Source of the DNA: Lentibacillus jeotgali
Lineage (GTDB): Bacteria > Bacillota > Bacilli > Bacillales > Amphibacillaceae
NCBI RefSeq assembly: GCF_000224785.1
Contig: NZ_AGAV01000018.1
Coordinates: 1-64,000 of the forward strand
Length of the DNA: 64,000 nt
Reading direction: 5' to 3'
Under the pieces are notes generated by a model. That model was not told where the DNA came from. It made no database searches and saw only the letters and a list, made by a program, of their open reading frames with translations. The position numbers and the translations under genes are program-made. Shown in pieces: positions 54,840-63,268 of this stretch. Each line of letters begins with the position of its first letter. Position 1 is the stretch's first letter.

Positions 54840-56305
54840 CTCTGACCATAGGGATCATTTATTTACTTGTCATTTTGGCAATCGGACTATGGTCAATGAG
54901 ACGTCAAGTGGATATGAACACGTTTTATTTAGGTGGACGCAGTTTCGGCCCGTGGCTAATTGCTTTTGCTGTATCGTCTACAACAATGTCAGGTTTTGGC
55001 TTTATTGGGATTCCGGGATTGGTCTATGAAAATGGTTATCCCAATATGATGATTATCATTTTTGCGACTGCCGGTATTTTTGTCAGTTTTTTAATTTTAG
55101 CAAAGCCAATGAGGAAAATCACACAAAAGTTTGGAACGTTGACGATTCCAGATTTATTGGAGATAAGGTACAACAGTAAAGCGGTTAGAGGTATTGCAGC
55201 TCTCGCCATACTTGGTGGAGCTATCGGTTATCAGATGGCTCAATACAAAGCACTGGGAAATATGCTCCAAACGGTGTTGGGCGTTGATTACAAACTTGCG
55301 CTAATAATTGGTGTTGTCATTTTAACGTTCTACGTGGTGGCTGGTGGCATGGTAAGCGCGATATGGACCGATTTTCTTCAAATGATTATAATGGTCGTCG
55401 GTTCATTAATTGTCTTTATTGGAGGAATGAATTTAGTCGGTGGTATGTCGCAGCTTAACTCCGATCTTTCAAATATAAATCCTGATTTAGTACAGGCATA
55501 CCATACGACGGGGCCTATTGGGATATTCGCGTTTATCTCGTATTTTTTCATCTATGTTATCGGTCATCAAGGACAGCCGCATGTTGTTTCTAAGTTTTAT
55601 ATGATTAAAAAAGTATCACTATTAAAATGGGCTTGTATTATAGCAGCATCTACTTACGCTATAACAGGATTACTATCTTTCACAGGACTTTATGCAAGAG
55701 TCCTTGTGGAACGGGGCGATATGGCCGTTCCACCGTCTGCTGATATGGTGGCCCCAATGTTTATTGAGGCCTACTTCCCTTCCGTTATAGCGGGATTAAT
55801 CTTTGCTGCCGTGATGGCTGCAATTATGTCAACAAGTGAGGCATTTCTCCTGATAGCAAGTCAGTCAGTTGTTCGGGATATCTATCAACAGATTATAAAA
55901 AAAGGTGAAGAACTTTCACAAAAGAAAGAGCTTGCACTATCCAGGTGGATTACCTTTGGGATCATTGCATTTACATTCGTAATTTCTTTGAATCCGCCAG
56001 ATCTTGTTGGTTGGTTAGGCAATGCTTCGTGGGGGATTTTTGCCGCATCACTGGTGCCAGTATTAAGTATAGGGATTCTTTGGAAGCGTGCTACAAGAAT
56101 AGCTGCTATCTGCTCTTCTTTCTTGGGATTAGTTTTTAGTGTTGGCTTATATATCTTAAGTGTCAATGACATTTACACACCAGCCCTGGATACAGGAGCA
56201 GTCGCTTTTATTATTTCCGCAGTTTCCTTTGTAGGCATATCACTAGTAACAAAACCAGAAACCAATTTAATATTTGATGAAAATACAGATGAAAAGTCGG
56301 CTTAG
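54836..56305 (+). CDS. sodium:solute symporter family transporter
   Basis: 489 residues, about thirteen membrane segments: FYLGGRSFGPWLIAFAVSSTTMSGFGFIGIPG at the N-terminus, GGMVSAIWTDFLQMIIM (about 165-181), and AAIMSTSEAFLLIASQSVVRDIYQ (about 325-348). PutP/PanF-like. Coupled to the small protein before it. The likely substrate is the acid that the ligase activates. Confidence 0.9.
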   Translation: MTLTIGIIYLLVILAIGLWSMRRQVDMNTFYLGGRSFGPWLIAFAVSSTTMSGFGFIGIPGLVYENGYPNMMIIIFATAGIFVSFLILAKPMRKITQKFGTLTIPDLLEIRYNSKAVRGIAALAILGGAIGYQMAQYKALGNMLQTVLGVDYKLALIIGVVILTFYVVAGGMVSAIWTDFLQMIIMVVGSLIVFIGGMNLVGGMSQLNSDLSNINPDLVQAYHTTGPIGIFAFISYFFIYVIGHQGQPHVVSKFYMIKKVSLLKWACIIAASTYAITGLLSFTGLYARVLVERGDMAVPPSADMVAPMFIEAYFPSVIAGLIFAAVMAAIMSTSEAFLLIASQSVVRDIYQQIIKKGEELSQKKELALSRWITFGIIAFTFVISLNPPDLVGWLGNASWGIFAASLVPVLSIGILWKRATRIAAICSSFLGLVFSVGLYILSVNDIYTPALDTGAVAFIISAVSFVGISLVTKPETNLIFDENTDEKSA

Positions 56306-56346
56306 AATTTCGAAATCTAACAATGAAACATGAAGGAGGCATCATC

Positions 56347-56559
56347 ATGCAGGAGGTAAAAGCAAATATGGCAGGAAGTGTATGGAAAGTTAATGTACGT
56401 GAAGGTGAAAAAGTGGAAGCCGATCAGGATGTGGTTATTTTAGAATCTATGAAAATGGAAATCCCGATTGCTGCAGAAGATGACGGAACCGTAATAAAGC
56501 TAAAGGTTTCAGAAGGTGACTTTGTGAACGAAGAGGATGTTATAGCCGTTATCGAATAG
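56347..56559 (+). CDS. biotin/lipoyl carrier protein (BCCP-like)
   Basis: 70 residues, a single biotinyl domain with the attachment Lys in VILESMKMEIPI and the GSVWKVNVREGEKV turn. ESMKM marks biotin rather than lipoate. No biotin carboxylase or carboxyltransferase gene is in the operon, so the partner must be elsewhere. ATG after AAGGAGG. Confidence 0.88.
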   Translation: MQEVKANMAGSVWKVNVREGEKVEADQDVVILESMKMEIPIAAEDDGTVIKLKVSEGDFVNEEDVIAVIE

Positions 56560-56592
56560 AAGTTGGAAAGTATTGAAAGGGGACTGATTAGG

Positions 56593-57048
56593 ATGTTTGA
56601 TAAATACCTTGAAGAATATGAAATTAATGAATCTTGGACCTCGAGAGGCAGAACCATTACCGAATCTGATTTAGTTATGTTTTCAGCATTTAGTGGAGAT
56701 TGGTTTCCACTCCACACAGATGAAGAATATGCTAAAAAAACCCAATATAACCAGCGTATTGCCCATGGAATGCTCGTACTATCGGTTGCAACTGGATTAC
56801 TGCATTTTGAACCAGAAATTGTTTTTGCTTTTTATGGTATGGAAAAGGTAAGATTTATAAAGCCAACATATATAGGGGATACCATACATTTGGAGCTGAA
56901 TGTCGATGATGTAAATGTTAAAAATCCTTCTCAAGGCGTTATCACAGCCCAAATGGAAGTTAAGAAGCAAACAGATGAAGTTGTTGCCGCTGCACAAATG
57001 AAATTATTAGTAAAAGGTAAACGGAAATCGCTTCCGTCACACACTTAA
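56593..57048 (+). CDS. MaoC-like (R)-hydratase
   Basis: 151 residues, hot-dog fold. The active-site pattern FSAFSGDWFPLHTDEEYAKKTQY, RIAHGMLVLSVATGLL contains the Asp and His of (R)-specific enoyl-CoA hydratases (D-x4-H). Likely hydrates or dehydrates an acyl-CoA made by the ligase. ATG chosen at 56593; a TTG 30 bases earlier contains the AAAGGGG site. Confidence 0.85.
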   Translation: MFDKYLEEYEINESWTSRGRTITESDLVMFSAFSGDWFPLHTDEEYAKKTQYNQRIAHGMLVLSVATGLLHFEPEIVFAFYGMEKVRFIKPTYIGDTIHLELNVDDVNVKNPSQGVITAQMEVKKQTDEVVAAAQMKLLVKGKRKSLPSHT

Positions 57049-57061
57049 TAAGGAGGAAATA

Positions 57062-58045
57062 ATGTTGAGTAATAAACTTGCTGTAGTTGGAGTTGGGCAC
57101 GTAGGCTCTTATGTACTTTCAGACGCGATGAAGTTGGGGTTATTCTCAGAAATCGTCGTAATTGATCAAAATAAAGATATAGCGTCTGGAGAAGCGCTTG
57201 ACCAAGCCCATGCTACCGCTCTTACCAACATGACAAACATTGATGTTTATGCTGGCGATTATGAAGATGTTAAGGATGCTGATGTAATTATTGTTGCAGC
57301 AGGTCCGAGCATCATCATTACCGAAGAAAATAAAAAACCGGACCGGGCCATGCTAGCAGAAGAAAACGGAAAGAACATTCGTGAGGTCATGTCAGGCATC
57401 ACCAAATATACAACGGAAGCCATCATTATTTTAATTACCAATCCTCTGGATACAATGGTATATGTTGCTGAAAATGAATTTGGTTATCCAAAAGGACGCA
57501 TTTTTGGTACGGGAACGATGCTTGATTCCGCACGTCTGCGTCATGTGGTAGCATCCAATTATAACATCGACCCCAAAAGCGTTACTGGGTACATGATGGG
57601 TGAACATGGAATGACTGCATTTCCAGTCTTTAGCCGCCTAAATGTTTATGGGTTCGGCGAAAAAGAATTGGACACCCATTTTCAAGGAAAAGAAACCCTT
57701 GATCGAAAAGCATTTGGCCAAAAAGTCGTAAATGCAGCTTATGACGTCTTAAATGGAAAAGGGTGGACCAATGCAGGAGTTGCCCAAGCGGCCGTTACTC
57801 TGGCAAAAGCCATTTTACTGAATGAACGGAGCGTTTATCCTGTTTGCACCACATTGAACGGACAATATGGCTATGATGGAGACGTTGCCTTAAGCATGCC
57901 TTGCATCATTGGCGAAAACGGAGTGGAACAGCAATTGGAAATTGAATTAGACGAGGAAGAAATAAAGCTGTTGCATCAATCCGCTGCTTATATAAAAGAA
58001 ACAATGAAGATAGCAAAAACAGGAAAAGATAAAATAGTGAACTGA
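57062..58045 (+). CDS. NAD-dependent 2-hydroxyacid dehydrogenase (lactate/malate dehydrogenase family)
   Basis: 327 residues. Dinucleotide motif VVGVGHVGSYVL, NPLDTMVYVAE, the Arg of GTMLDSARLRH and the catalytic His in MMGEHGMTAFPV. The substrate loop (IIITEENKKPDRAML) lacks the usual lactate loop Gln/Arg arrangement and the pattern resembles L-2-hydroxyisocaproate dehydrogenases, so a larger or branched 2-hydroxyacid is probable. RBS AAGGAGG. Last gene of the ligase operon. Confidence 0.85.
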   Translation: MLSNKLAVVGVGHVGSYVLSDAMKLGLFSEIVVIDQNKDIASGEALDQAHATALTNMTNIDVYAGDYEDVKDADVIIVAAGPSIIITEENKKPDRAMLAEENGKNIREVMSGITKYTTEAIIILITNPLDTMVYVAENEFGYPKGRIFGTGTMLDSARLRHVVASNYNIDPKSVTGYMMGEHGMTAFPVFSRLNVYGFGEKELDTHFQGKETLDRKAFGQKVVNAAYDVLNGKGWTNAGVAQAAVTLAKAILLNERSVYPVCTTLNGQYGYDGDVALSMPCIIGENGVEQQLEIELDEEEIKLLHQSAAYIKETMKIAKTGKDKIVN

Positions 58046-58080
58046 ACCGTATACGGATTAGTCGACTAAGCGAAGGGTTC

Positions 58081-58118
58081 TGGTGCCTGTCACTTCCCGG
58101 ATTTTGTCATTTTATGTT
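58081..58118 (+). repeat. interspersed REP-like element
   Basis: TGGTGCCTGTCACTTCCC then GGATTTTGTCATTTTATG; followed by GGTGGGACTGGGAGGCGGG..CCTCGTCCCACC, a possible hairpin. Confidence 0.85.
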
Positions 58119-58209
58119 GAAAAAGTGGCTGTTGATTTGGTGGTGGGACTGGGAGGCGGGCTTCTCCTCGTCCCACCTATGTTTGGGGCGGGAGAATGAG
58201 TATGTTCTT

Positions 58210-58566
58210 TTAACCTTTACGAAGCCACTCTCTTGCTGCTTCCAGTTTTTCCAGTGGATACTGTTGTATTTCCACACCCGGTATAAGTTTTTCTACTTTT
58301 TCGTTAAGACCCACAAACGATTCATCTGCGACAATAGCGCTTTTCTTTATGCTTTTCAGGTGGGTGACAATTTTCCAGCCCTGCATCAGTGCTTTTGGTG
58401 TGTTACCATCAATGTTCTTGAAGATAAACAAAATGTTGACGGGATCCTCTTGAAGTTTTTTAGCCTTTAAAGCCTCCTCAAATTTTTGTAAGTCATCCTG
58501 TGTTGCCGTACCCTCAGTCGTCACCTCCAAAATTTCACCTTTATTTTCACCTTTTATTTCCAGCAT
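58210..58566 (-). CDS. SpoIIAA-like STAS/SEC14-fold protein
   Basis: 118 residues of the DUF3478 type: LEIKGENKGEILEVTTEGTATQDDLQKFEEAL and VNILFIFKNIDGNTPKALMQGWKI, with VEKLIPGVEIQQYPLEKLEAAREWL at the end. Family function is unclear. The ATG at 58566 has AAAGG nine bases upstream; an ATG three codons earlier is too close to it. Confidence 0.8.
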   Translation of the reverse strand: MLEIKGENKGEILEVTTEGTATQDDLQKFEEALKAKKLQEDPVNILFIFKNIDGNTPKALMQGWKIVTHLKSIKKSAIVADESFVGLNEKVEKLIPGVEIQQYPLEKLEAAREWLRKG

Positions 58567-58641
58567 CAAACTCATCCTTTCATTTTCATCTTTGTGTATA
58601 GTATTTCACTCTGAGGGTGAGATGAAACATGCGGATTGGGT

Positions 58642-58870
58642 GGGTGCCTGTGACTTCCCGAATTTTGTCGAATACACTCACCTACTTATACAGACAAACG
58701 GCTGCTGTTTCTTTAATTGCTGGCTTTCTTATCCCTATATTCGAAATGAACGTGGAAAAGGTGGCGTTATTAGCTGAAAAAATTAAAGATACTTTTTAGT
58801 TCCATGCCCCCAAATGGCAAATTGTTCCGATTATAGTTGTGAGAGATAGTTTATTAAGCTAATACGCAAG
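58642..58870 (+). repeat. REP-like core plus second-family module, copy 3
   Basis: Core GGGTGCCTGTGACTTCCC, GAATTTTGTCGAAT, then CTATATTCGAA (58735) and TTCCGATTATAG (58825-58836) as diverged inverted arms with CCATGCCCCCAA between, as in 21168 and 40134. Confidence 0.75.
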
Positions 58871-58896
58871 TTGCTATTTGGGGGTGAAAATGGGGA

Positions 58897-58974
58897 CAGA
58901 GGTACCGTCTGAAGAAGGGACCAATGGCAACCTATTTCGACTATCTTACCCGAAATCGCCTAATCGTTTGATGC
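58897..58974 (+). pseudogene. fragment of a sigma factor gene
   Basis: Translation QRYRLKKGPMATYFDYLTRNRLIV, then TGA, matches region 2 of the intact sigma factor at 20004-20567 (KGPMATYFNYTIRNRLID). Opposite strand to the intact gene. No more can be recognised to 59212. Confidence 0.6.
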
Positions 58975-59212
58975 GGAAAGGAAAACAACGAGCTGGATAA
59001 GACCTCACCTTATGCTTACGAATGCTGGGCAGATTTCTATGATCAGCTAATAACTGCTGTGGATTGTATGTAAGTAGTAAATTGTATTGAAGCGATTTCA
59101 ATATAGGATTATAATAGGTAAAAGGAATCACGCAATACGAATTTCATCCCCTGTGTACTTTAAATTTTCCAAAGCAGGGTTATATATACAATCTACGGTA
59201 AGGAGCAAACTG

Positions 59213-59935
59213 ATGGCACTAGACTTCAATAGTCCCGAACCACTGCATAATCAATTAAAGGAACTGATCAGAAATGAAGTTCTAAAGGGGAATTTTAACG
59301 GCAAAATACCAAGTGAACGAGTATTGATGGAAACCTATTCTGTTAGCCGTACCACCATCCGCTTGGCCTTGTCAGACCTGGTTCACGAAGGTATTTTAGT
59401 GAAAAGGCATGGTCGGGGGACGTTTACATCGAATATACCTGTACAAGATTGGCTGGGGTCATTTAGAAGTATCACTGAAACGATTAGAAATATGAACATG
59501 GAACCGGGAACCCGCTTGCTCTCCCAGGAAGAAAGATCACGTTCCAAAAAAGCTAAGGAAATGTTTAAGGTGGATAAATATTATTTAATTGAGAGATTGC
59601 GGTTTGCGGATGATACTCCGATTGCAATCGAAAAGCACTATTATCCTGTGGAAATTGGATATAAACTAAAAGATTTTGATCTTCATTCAGTTGTATTATA
59701 TGATCTGCTTCAATCTTCATTGGGAATTAATCTTTGGAAGGCACAACAAATGATTATGAGCGGTAAGCCTACACAGACCGATTCCGAACATTTGAATATT
59801 GATCAGAATTCAAGTGTACTGTTAAGCGAACGTTTGATTAAGGATCCTGATGGCAGGCCTGTAGAGTTTTTGCAAAGTGTGTTCAGGTCGGATATGTATG
59901 CTTTTAACATTGAATTGGTGCAAAGGGGCAATTAA
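59213..59935 (+). CDS. GntR/HutC-family repressor of the sulfonate operon
   Basis: 240 residues: winged helix (about 1-72: PLHNQLKELIRNEVLKGNF..PSERVLMETYSVSRTTIRLALSDLVHEGILVKRHGRGTF) and UTRA ligand domain (about 90-235, ending FRSDMYAFNIEL). AAGGAG eight bases before the ATG. Upstream of and in the same direction as the alcohol dehydrogenase-Xsc operon, which has a HutC-type palindrome in its leader. Probably derepressed by a sulfonate such as isethionate or sulfoacetaldehyde. Paralogue of the headless regulator at 6412. Confidence 0.9.
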   Translation: MALDFNSPEPLHNQLKELIRNEVLKGNFNGKIPSERVLMETYSVSRTTIRLALSDLVHEGILVKRHGRGTFTSNIPVQDWLGSFRSITETIRNMNMEPGTRLLSQEERSRSKKAKEMFKVDKYYLIERLRFADDTPIAIEKHYYPVEIGYKLKDFDLHSVVLYDLLQSSLGINLWKAQQMIMSGKPTQTDSEHLNIDQNSSVLLSERLIKDPDGRPVEFLQSVFRSDMYAFNIELVQRGN

Positions 59936-59977
59936 TAGTTCTATTTGCAGAAAATACATTGGGTAGTACGAAACATT

Positions 59978-60015
59978 ATAATCCCTTACTGATGGTAGTA
60001 AGGGATTATTTTATA
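59978..60015 (+). terminator. intrinsic terminator of the GntR gene
   Basis: ATAATCCCTTACT pairs with AGTAAGGGATTAT, then TTTATAG. Confidence 0.85.
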
Positions 60016-60047
60016 GACATGTGAATATTTGAACACATCAAAAAATA

Positions 60048-60076
60048 TTGACAATAATTCTATGCCGTGTTTTAAT
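60048..60076 (+). promoter_or_regulatory. sigma-A promoter of the sulfonate operon
   Basis: TTGACA, 17-base spacer, TTTAAT, with the start predicted near 60083. Confidence 0.75.
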
Positions 60077-60091
60077 ATGTATAAATCCATA

Positions 60092-60107
60092 ACTGGTAGA
60101 TACCAGT
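60092..60107. promoter_or_regulatory. GntR/HutC-type operator ACTGGTA-GA-TACCAGT
   Basis: Perfect seven-base arms around two bases, close to the TGGT-N4-ACCA operators of the HutC subfamily (DasR, NagR). It lies about 9-25 bases downstream of the predicted start of transcription, a roadblock position. Confidence 0.7.
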
Positions 60108-60162
60108 AGTTACAATTCAATGGTTGATTCATGGCTTATAATTTTATTTGAGGAGGTATTCA

Positions 60163-61338
60163 ATGGCCACTTTATCATTACCATATCAAATAGAAACGGG
60201 CATTGGATCTGTAAAGCAAATTGGGGACGTTGCAATAGCAAATGGTGCTTCCCGTGCACTGGTGGTGATGGACTCATTTTTAGCTCAACCCCCTTTGAAC
60301 ATCAATGAAAAGGTTGGAGAGGCTCTGAAGCAGGATGGTATTGAATGTGCTTTATTTTCGGATTATGCAGGAGAACCGACGACAGACCATGTGAATGAAG
60401 CATTAAAAACTCTGCAAGATTTTAATGCGGATTGTGTTATAGCAGTTGGCGGCGGAAGTGCAATCGATATTTCGAAAGCGGTTTCATTATTTGCGCTAAA
60501 TCCGGAAATGGAGTGGGATAAAATAACATCATATCCGCGGTTAAATTGCCTTCCATTGATAGCGGTCCCAACAACTGCCGGTACGGGATCCGAGGCAACG
60601 AAAGTCATGGTTATAACAGATGCTGAGACAGATTATAAGATGAATCCTGGTCACCACAGTTTAATCCCTGATGCTGCCATTTTGGATCCGGAATTAACCG
60701 TAAGCCTGCCGGAGAACTTCACAGCTTTTACCGGTCTGGATGCACTAACCCATGCAATCGAAGCTTATGTTTCGAATAAGGCATCCAGAATGACCGATTT
60801 GTATGCTTTAGAGGCAATTCAGATGATTGGCAAGTCACTTCCGGCTGTTTATGAAAATGGTGCAGATCTGGAAGAAAGGGAAAACATGCTTTTGGCTAGT
60901 TGCTACGCGGGGATTGCATTTTCGAATTCTTCTACAAATCTTGCACACGCTGCAGCACGTCCGTTGGGGGCACGCTTCCATATACCACATGGGTTAAGTG
61001 TCGCACTGCTGTTGCCTTTTGTCATAAGGTTCGGTCTGGAAAGCGCTGTGGATCGTTATGCTGATATCGCCATTGCTTTGGGTGCTAATAGAGAATCGGA
61101 TCCTATCCAAACTTCTGAAGCAGCAATTGAGATTACAGAAGGTTTCAATCGTCAATTTAAGATTTGGGAAGCCGGGGGAGACGTCATTAAAGAAATTGGT
61201 GATAATGAGATGAAATTGCTCGTCAATGACGCATTGTCAGGCAATGGTATTCAAACGAACAGAAGAATACCAACAGCTAAAAATATTGAAGATATTTATC
61301 AATCTTTGATTCATAGGTTAGGACAGAAGGTAGTTTGA
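60163..61338 (+). CDS. iron-containing alcohol dehydrogenase, probable isethionate/sulfoacetaldehyde oxidoreductase
   Basis: 391 residues of the Fe-ADH family. NAD motif AVGGGSAIDISKA (about 93-105), TTAGTGSEAT, metal ligands Asp in IPDAAILDPEL, His in GLDALTHAIEAY, and two His in ARPLGARFHIPHG. Relatives (SarD-type) interconvert sulfoacetaldehyde and isethionate; with Xsc in the same operon oxidation of isethionate to sulfoacetaldehyde is the logical role. Other alcohols cannot be excluded. RBS GGAGG before ATG. Confidence 0.85.
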   Translation: MATLSLPYQIETGIGSVKQIGDVAIANGASRALVVMDSFLAQPPLNINEKVGEALKQDGIECALFSDYAGEPTTDHVNEALKTLQDFNADCVIAVGGGSAIDISKAVSLFALNPEMEWDKITSYPRLNCLPLIAVPTTAGTGSEATKVMVITDAETDYKMNPGHHSLIPDAAILDPELTVSLPENFTAFTGLDALTHAIEAYVSNKASRMTDLYALEAIQMIGKSLPAVYENGADLEERENMLLASCYAGIAFSNSSTNLAHAAARPLGARFHIPHGLSVALLLPFVIRFGLESAVDRYADIAIALGANRESDPIQTSEAAIEITEGFNRQFKIWEAGGDVIKEIGDNEMKLLVNDALSGNGIQTNRRIPTAKNIEDIYQSLIHRLGQKVV

Positions 61339-61383
61339 GTAATTGAAGAAAACCATTTATTTATAGAGGGAGGATTTCAAATT

Positions 61384-63156
61384 ATGGTCAACCAAACAGA
61401 TGAAAGGAAGCAGGCAGTCAATCAGAAACAGAAAATGACACCAAGTGAAGCTATCGTGGAAACCTTGGTGGCGGAAAACATTAAGGAAGTCTACGGGATC
61501 GTGGGCTCGGCGTTTATGGATATGCTTGATTTATTCCCGGCAGCGGGCATCCGGTTTATCCCGGTACGGCATGAACAAAGTGCCGGTCATATGGCAGATG
61601 CCTACGAGCGTGTTTCCGGCACGGCAGGTGTTATTGTCGGGCAAAATGGGCCGGGGATCACCAACATGGTGACATCGGTGGCAGCCGCAAATCAGGCGCA
61701 CAGCCCATTGGTTGTTATTTCACCGTCTGCCGGCACAAACGCAATTGGTATGGATGGTTTCCAGGAAGCCAATCAAGTATCGATTTTTAAAGACATTACC
61801 AAAGAAACGGTGCAGGTAACCAATAAAAACCGGGTGGCCGATAAACTTCGGACGGCATTCCGGATTGCTTATGCCGAGCGTGGGCCGGTTCTGTTCGATA
61901 TTCCGCGTGATCTGTTTTACGGCGAAGTGGAAGATGTGATTCTGGAACCGCATCAGTACCGCGCTGATAAACGGGGAGTTGGGGACCCTGCATCAATTGA
62001 GCACGCTGTGGAACTGTTGAAGAACGCCAAGAATCCGGCGATCATCTCCGGCCGCGGCTCAGTAGATGCGGAGGGTGTTGATTCCGTCGTGAAAATTGCC
62101 GAGTATTTGACAGCCCCAGGCGCCACGGCTTATATGCACAATGACGCTTTCCCGGCGGATCATCCGCTTGCGGTTGGGCCGATCGGCTATATGGGCGCCA
62201 AATCGGCCATGTATTCATTGCAGGAAGCCGATGTTGTTCTGGCAGTCGGAACGCGCCTGTCACAGTTCGGAACGCTGCCGTGCTATGATATTGACTATTT
62301 CCCGACACATGCCAAAATCATTCAAATCGATATCAATCCGCGGCAAATCGGACGGACGCATCCGGTTGAAGTGGGCATCATTGGCGATGCGAAAGCAGCA
62401 AGTGATGAGATCTATCGTCAGCTGAAACTGGCTATGCCGTCACCTGAAAAGGATAACGAACGGATCCAGGCGGTAACTAAGCGGAAGGAAGAGTGGGAGC
62501 AGGAGCTGGTGGATTCAGCCATGGAAGATGGCGATCCGATTAACCCAAGACGCGCCTTGCTTGAGATGACCAGAGCGATGCCTGAGAACGCGATTGTATC
62601 ATCGGATATCGGTAACGTGTCGTCAACCGCGAATGCCTATTTGAAATTTAACCAGACCCGCCGTCATATTGCGGCCCTGACATTCGGCAACACCGGCTTT
62701 GCCTATCCGGCTGCCCTTGGTGCACAGCTTGCCGAACCGGATGCACCTGTATTTGCGATCGTCGGTGACGGGGCATGGGGCATGAGCCTGCATGAAGTCA
62801 GTACAGCCGTTGAGCAGAATATCCCGGTTATTGCCTGCGTGTTTAATAATAAGGCATGGGCCGCTGAGAAAAAGAACCAGGTTGATTATTATGATGACCG
62901 CTATGTGGGTTCCGATATTAAAGCGCCTGAATTCGCTGAGGTAGCAAAGTCTATGGGCGCATTGGGCTACACGATCGATAAACCGGAAGACATTGGTCCG
63001 GCAATTGAAGACGTGCTGAAACAGCGCAAGCCTGCCGTTTTGAACATTTATGTTGATGGCACACAGCTGGCGCCGCCATTCCGTAAAGATGCCTTGAAGA
63101 TGCCTACCCGTCTGTTGGATAAATATAAGCACCTAGATTATGAGGTTTGGGGTTAA
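61384..63156 (+). CDS. xsc: sulfoacetaldehyde acetyltransferase
   Basis: 590 residues. Thiamine-diphosphate enzyme that converts sulfoacetaldehyde plus phosphate to acetyl phosphate plus sulfite. N-terminal [34 protein letters not shown] and [19 protein letters not shown], with the cofactor-activating Glu, and the C-terminal ThDP site [29 protein letters not shown] fit Xsc rather than acetolactate synthase, which has no GSAFMDMLD. Length matches the family (580-600). RBS GGGAGG. By eye it is more GC-rich than its neighbours. No phosphotransacetylase gene lies in the window. Confidence 0.93.
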   Translation: MVNQTDERKQAVNQKQKMTPSEAIVETLVAENIKEVYGIVGSAFMDMLDLFPAAGIRFIPVRHEQSAGHMADAYERVSGTAGVIVGQNGPGITNMVTSVAAANQAHSPLVVISPSAGTNAIGMDGFQEANQVSIFKDITKETVQVTNKNRVADKLRTAFRIAYAERGPVLFDIPRDLFYGEVEDVILEPHQYRADKRGVGDPASIEHAVELLKNAKNPAIISGRGSVDAEGVDSVVKIAEYLTAPGATAYMHNDAFPADHPLAVGPIGYMGAKSAMYSLQEADVVLAVGTRLSQFGTLPCYDIDYFPTHAKIIQIDINPRQIGRTHPVEVGIIGDAKAASDEIYRQLKLAMPSPEKDNERIQAVTKRKEEWEQELVDSAMEDGDPINPRRALLEMTRAMPENAIVSSDIGNVSSTANAYLKFNQTRRHIAALTFGNTGFAYPAALGAQLAEPDAPVFAIVGDGAWGMSLHEVSTAVEQNIPVIACVFNNKAWAAEKKNQVDYYDDRYVGSDIKAPEFAEVAKSMGALGYTIDKPEDIGPAIEDVLKQRKPAVLNIYVDGTQLAPPFRKDALKMPTRLLDKYKHLDYEVWG

Positions 63157-63164
63157 CGCTAAAG

Positions 63165-63186
63165 GAGAGCTTGGTTTCAAGCTCTC
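63165..63186 (+). terminator. hairpin between xsc and the carrier gene
   Basis: GAGAGCTTG, GTTT, CAAGCTCTC: a perfect nine-base stem without a T run. It may reduce read-through or protect the xsc message. Confidence 0.55.
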
Positions 63187-63204
63187 TAATGTTTTATCAC
63201 TCAA

Positions 63205-63219
63205 TGAAAACGCTTTACA
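63205..63219 (+). promoter_or_regulatory. weak cre-like sequence
   Basis: TGAAAACGCTTTACA resembles cre (TGAAAACGCTTTCA) with one extra base near the end. About 50 bp before the carrier start. Confidence 0.3.
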
Positions 63220-63268
63220 GCATTTAATTTTAAAAGGGCGTTAAAATAATTAAAAGAGGTGAACTTAT

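Noticed and set aside
57062-58045. L-lactate dehydrogenase proper
   Set aside because: The substrate loop lacks the usual lactate-specific pattern; kept as a general 2-hydroxyacid dehydrogenase.
61384-63156. Acetolactate synthase
   Set aside because: The [11 protein letters not shown] segment, the lack of a small subunit gene and the neighbours fit sulfoacetaldehyde acetyltransferase.
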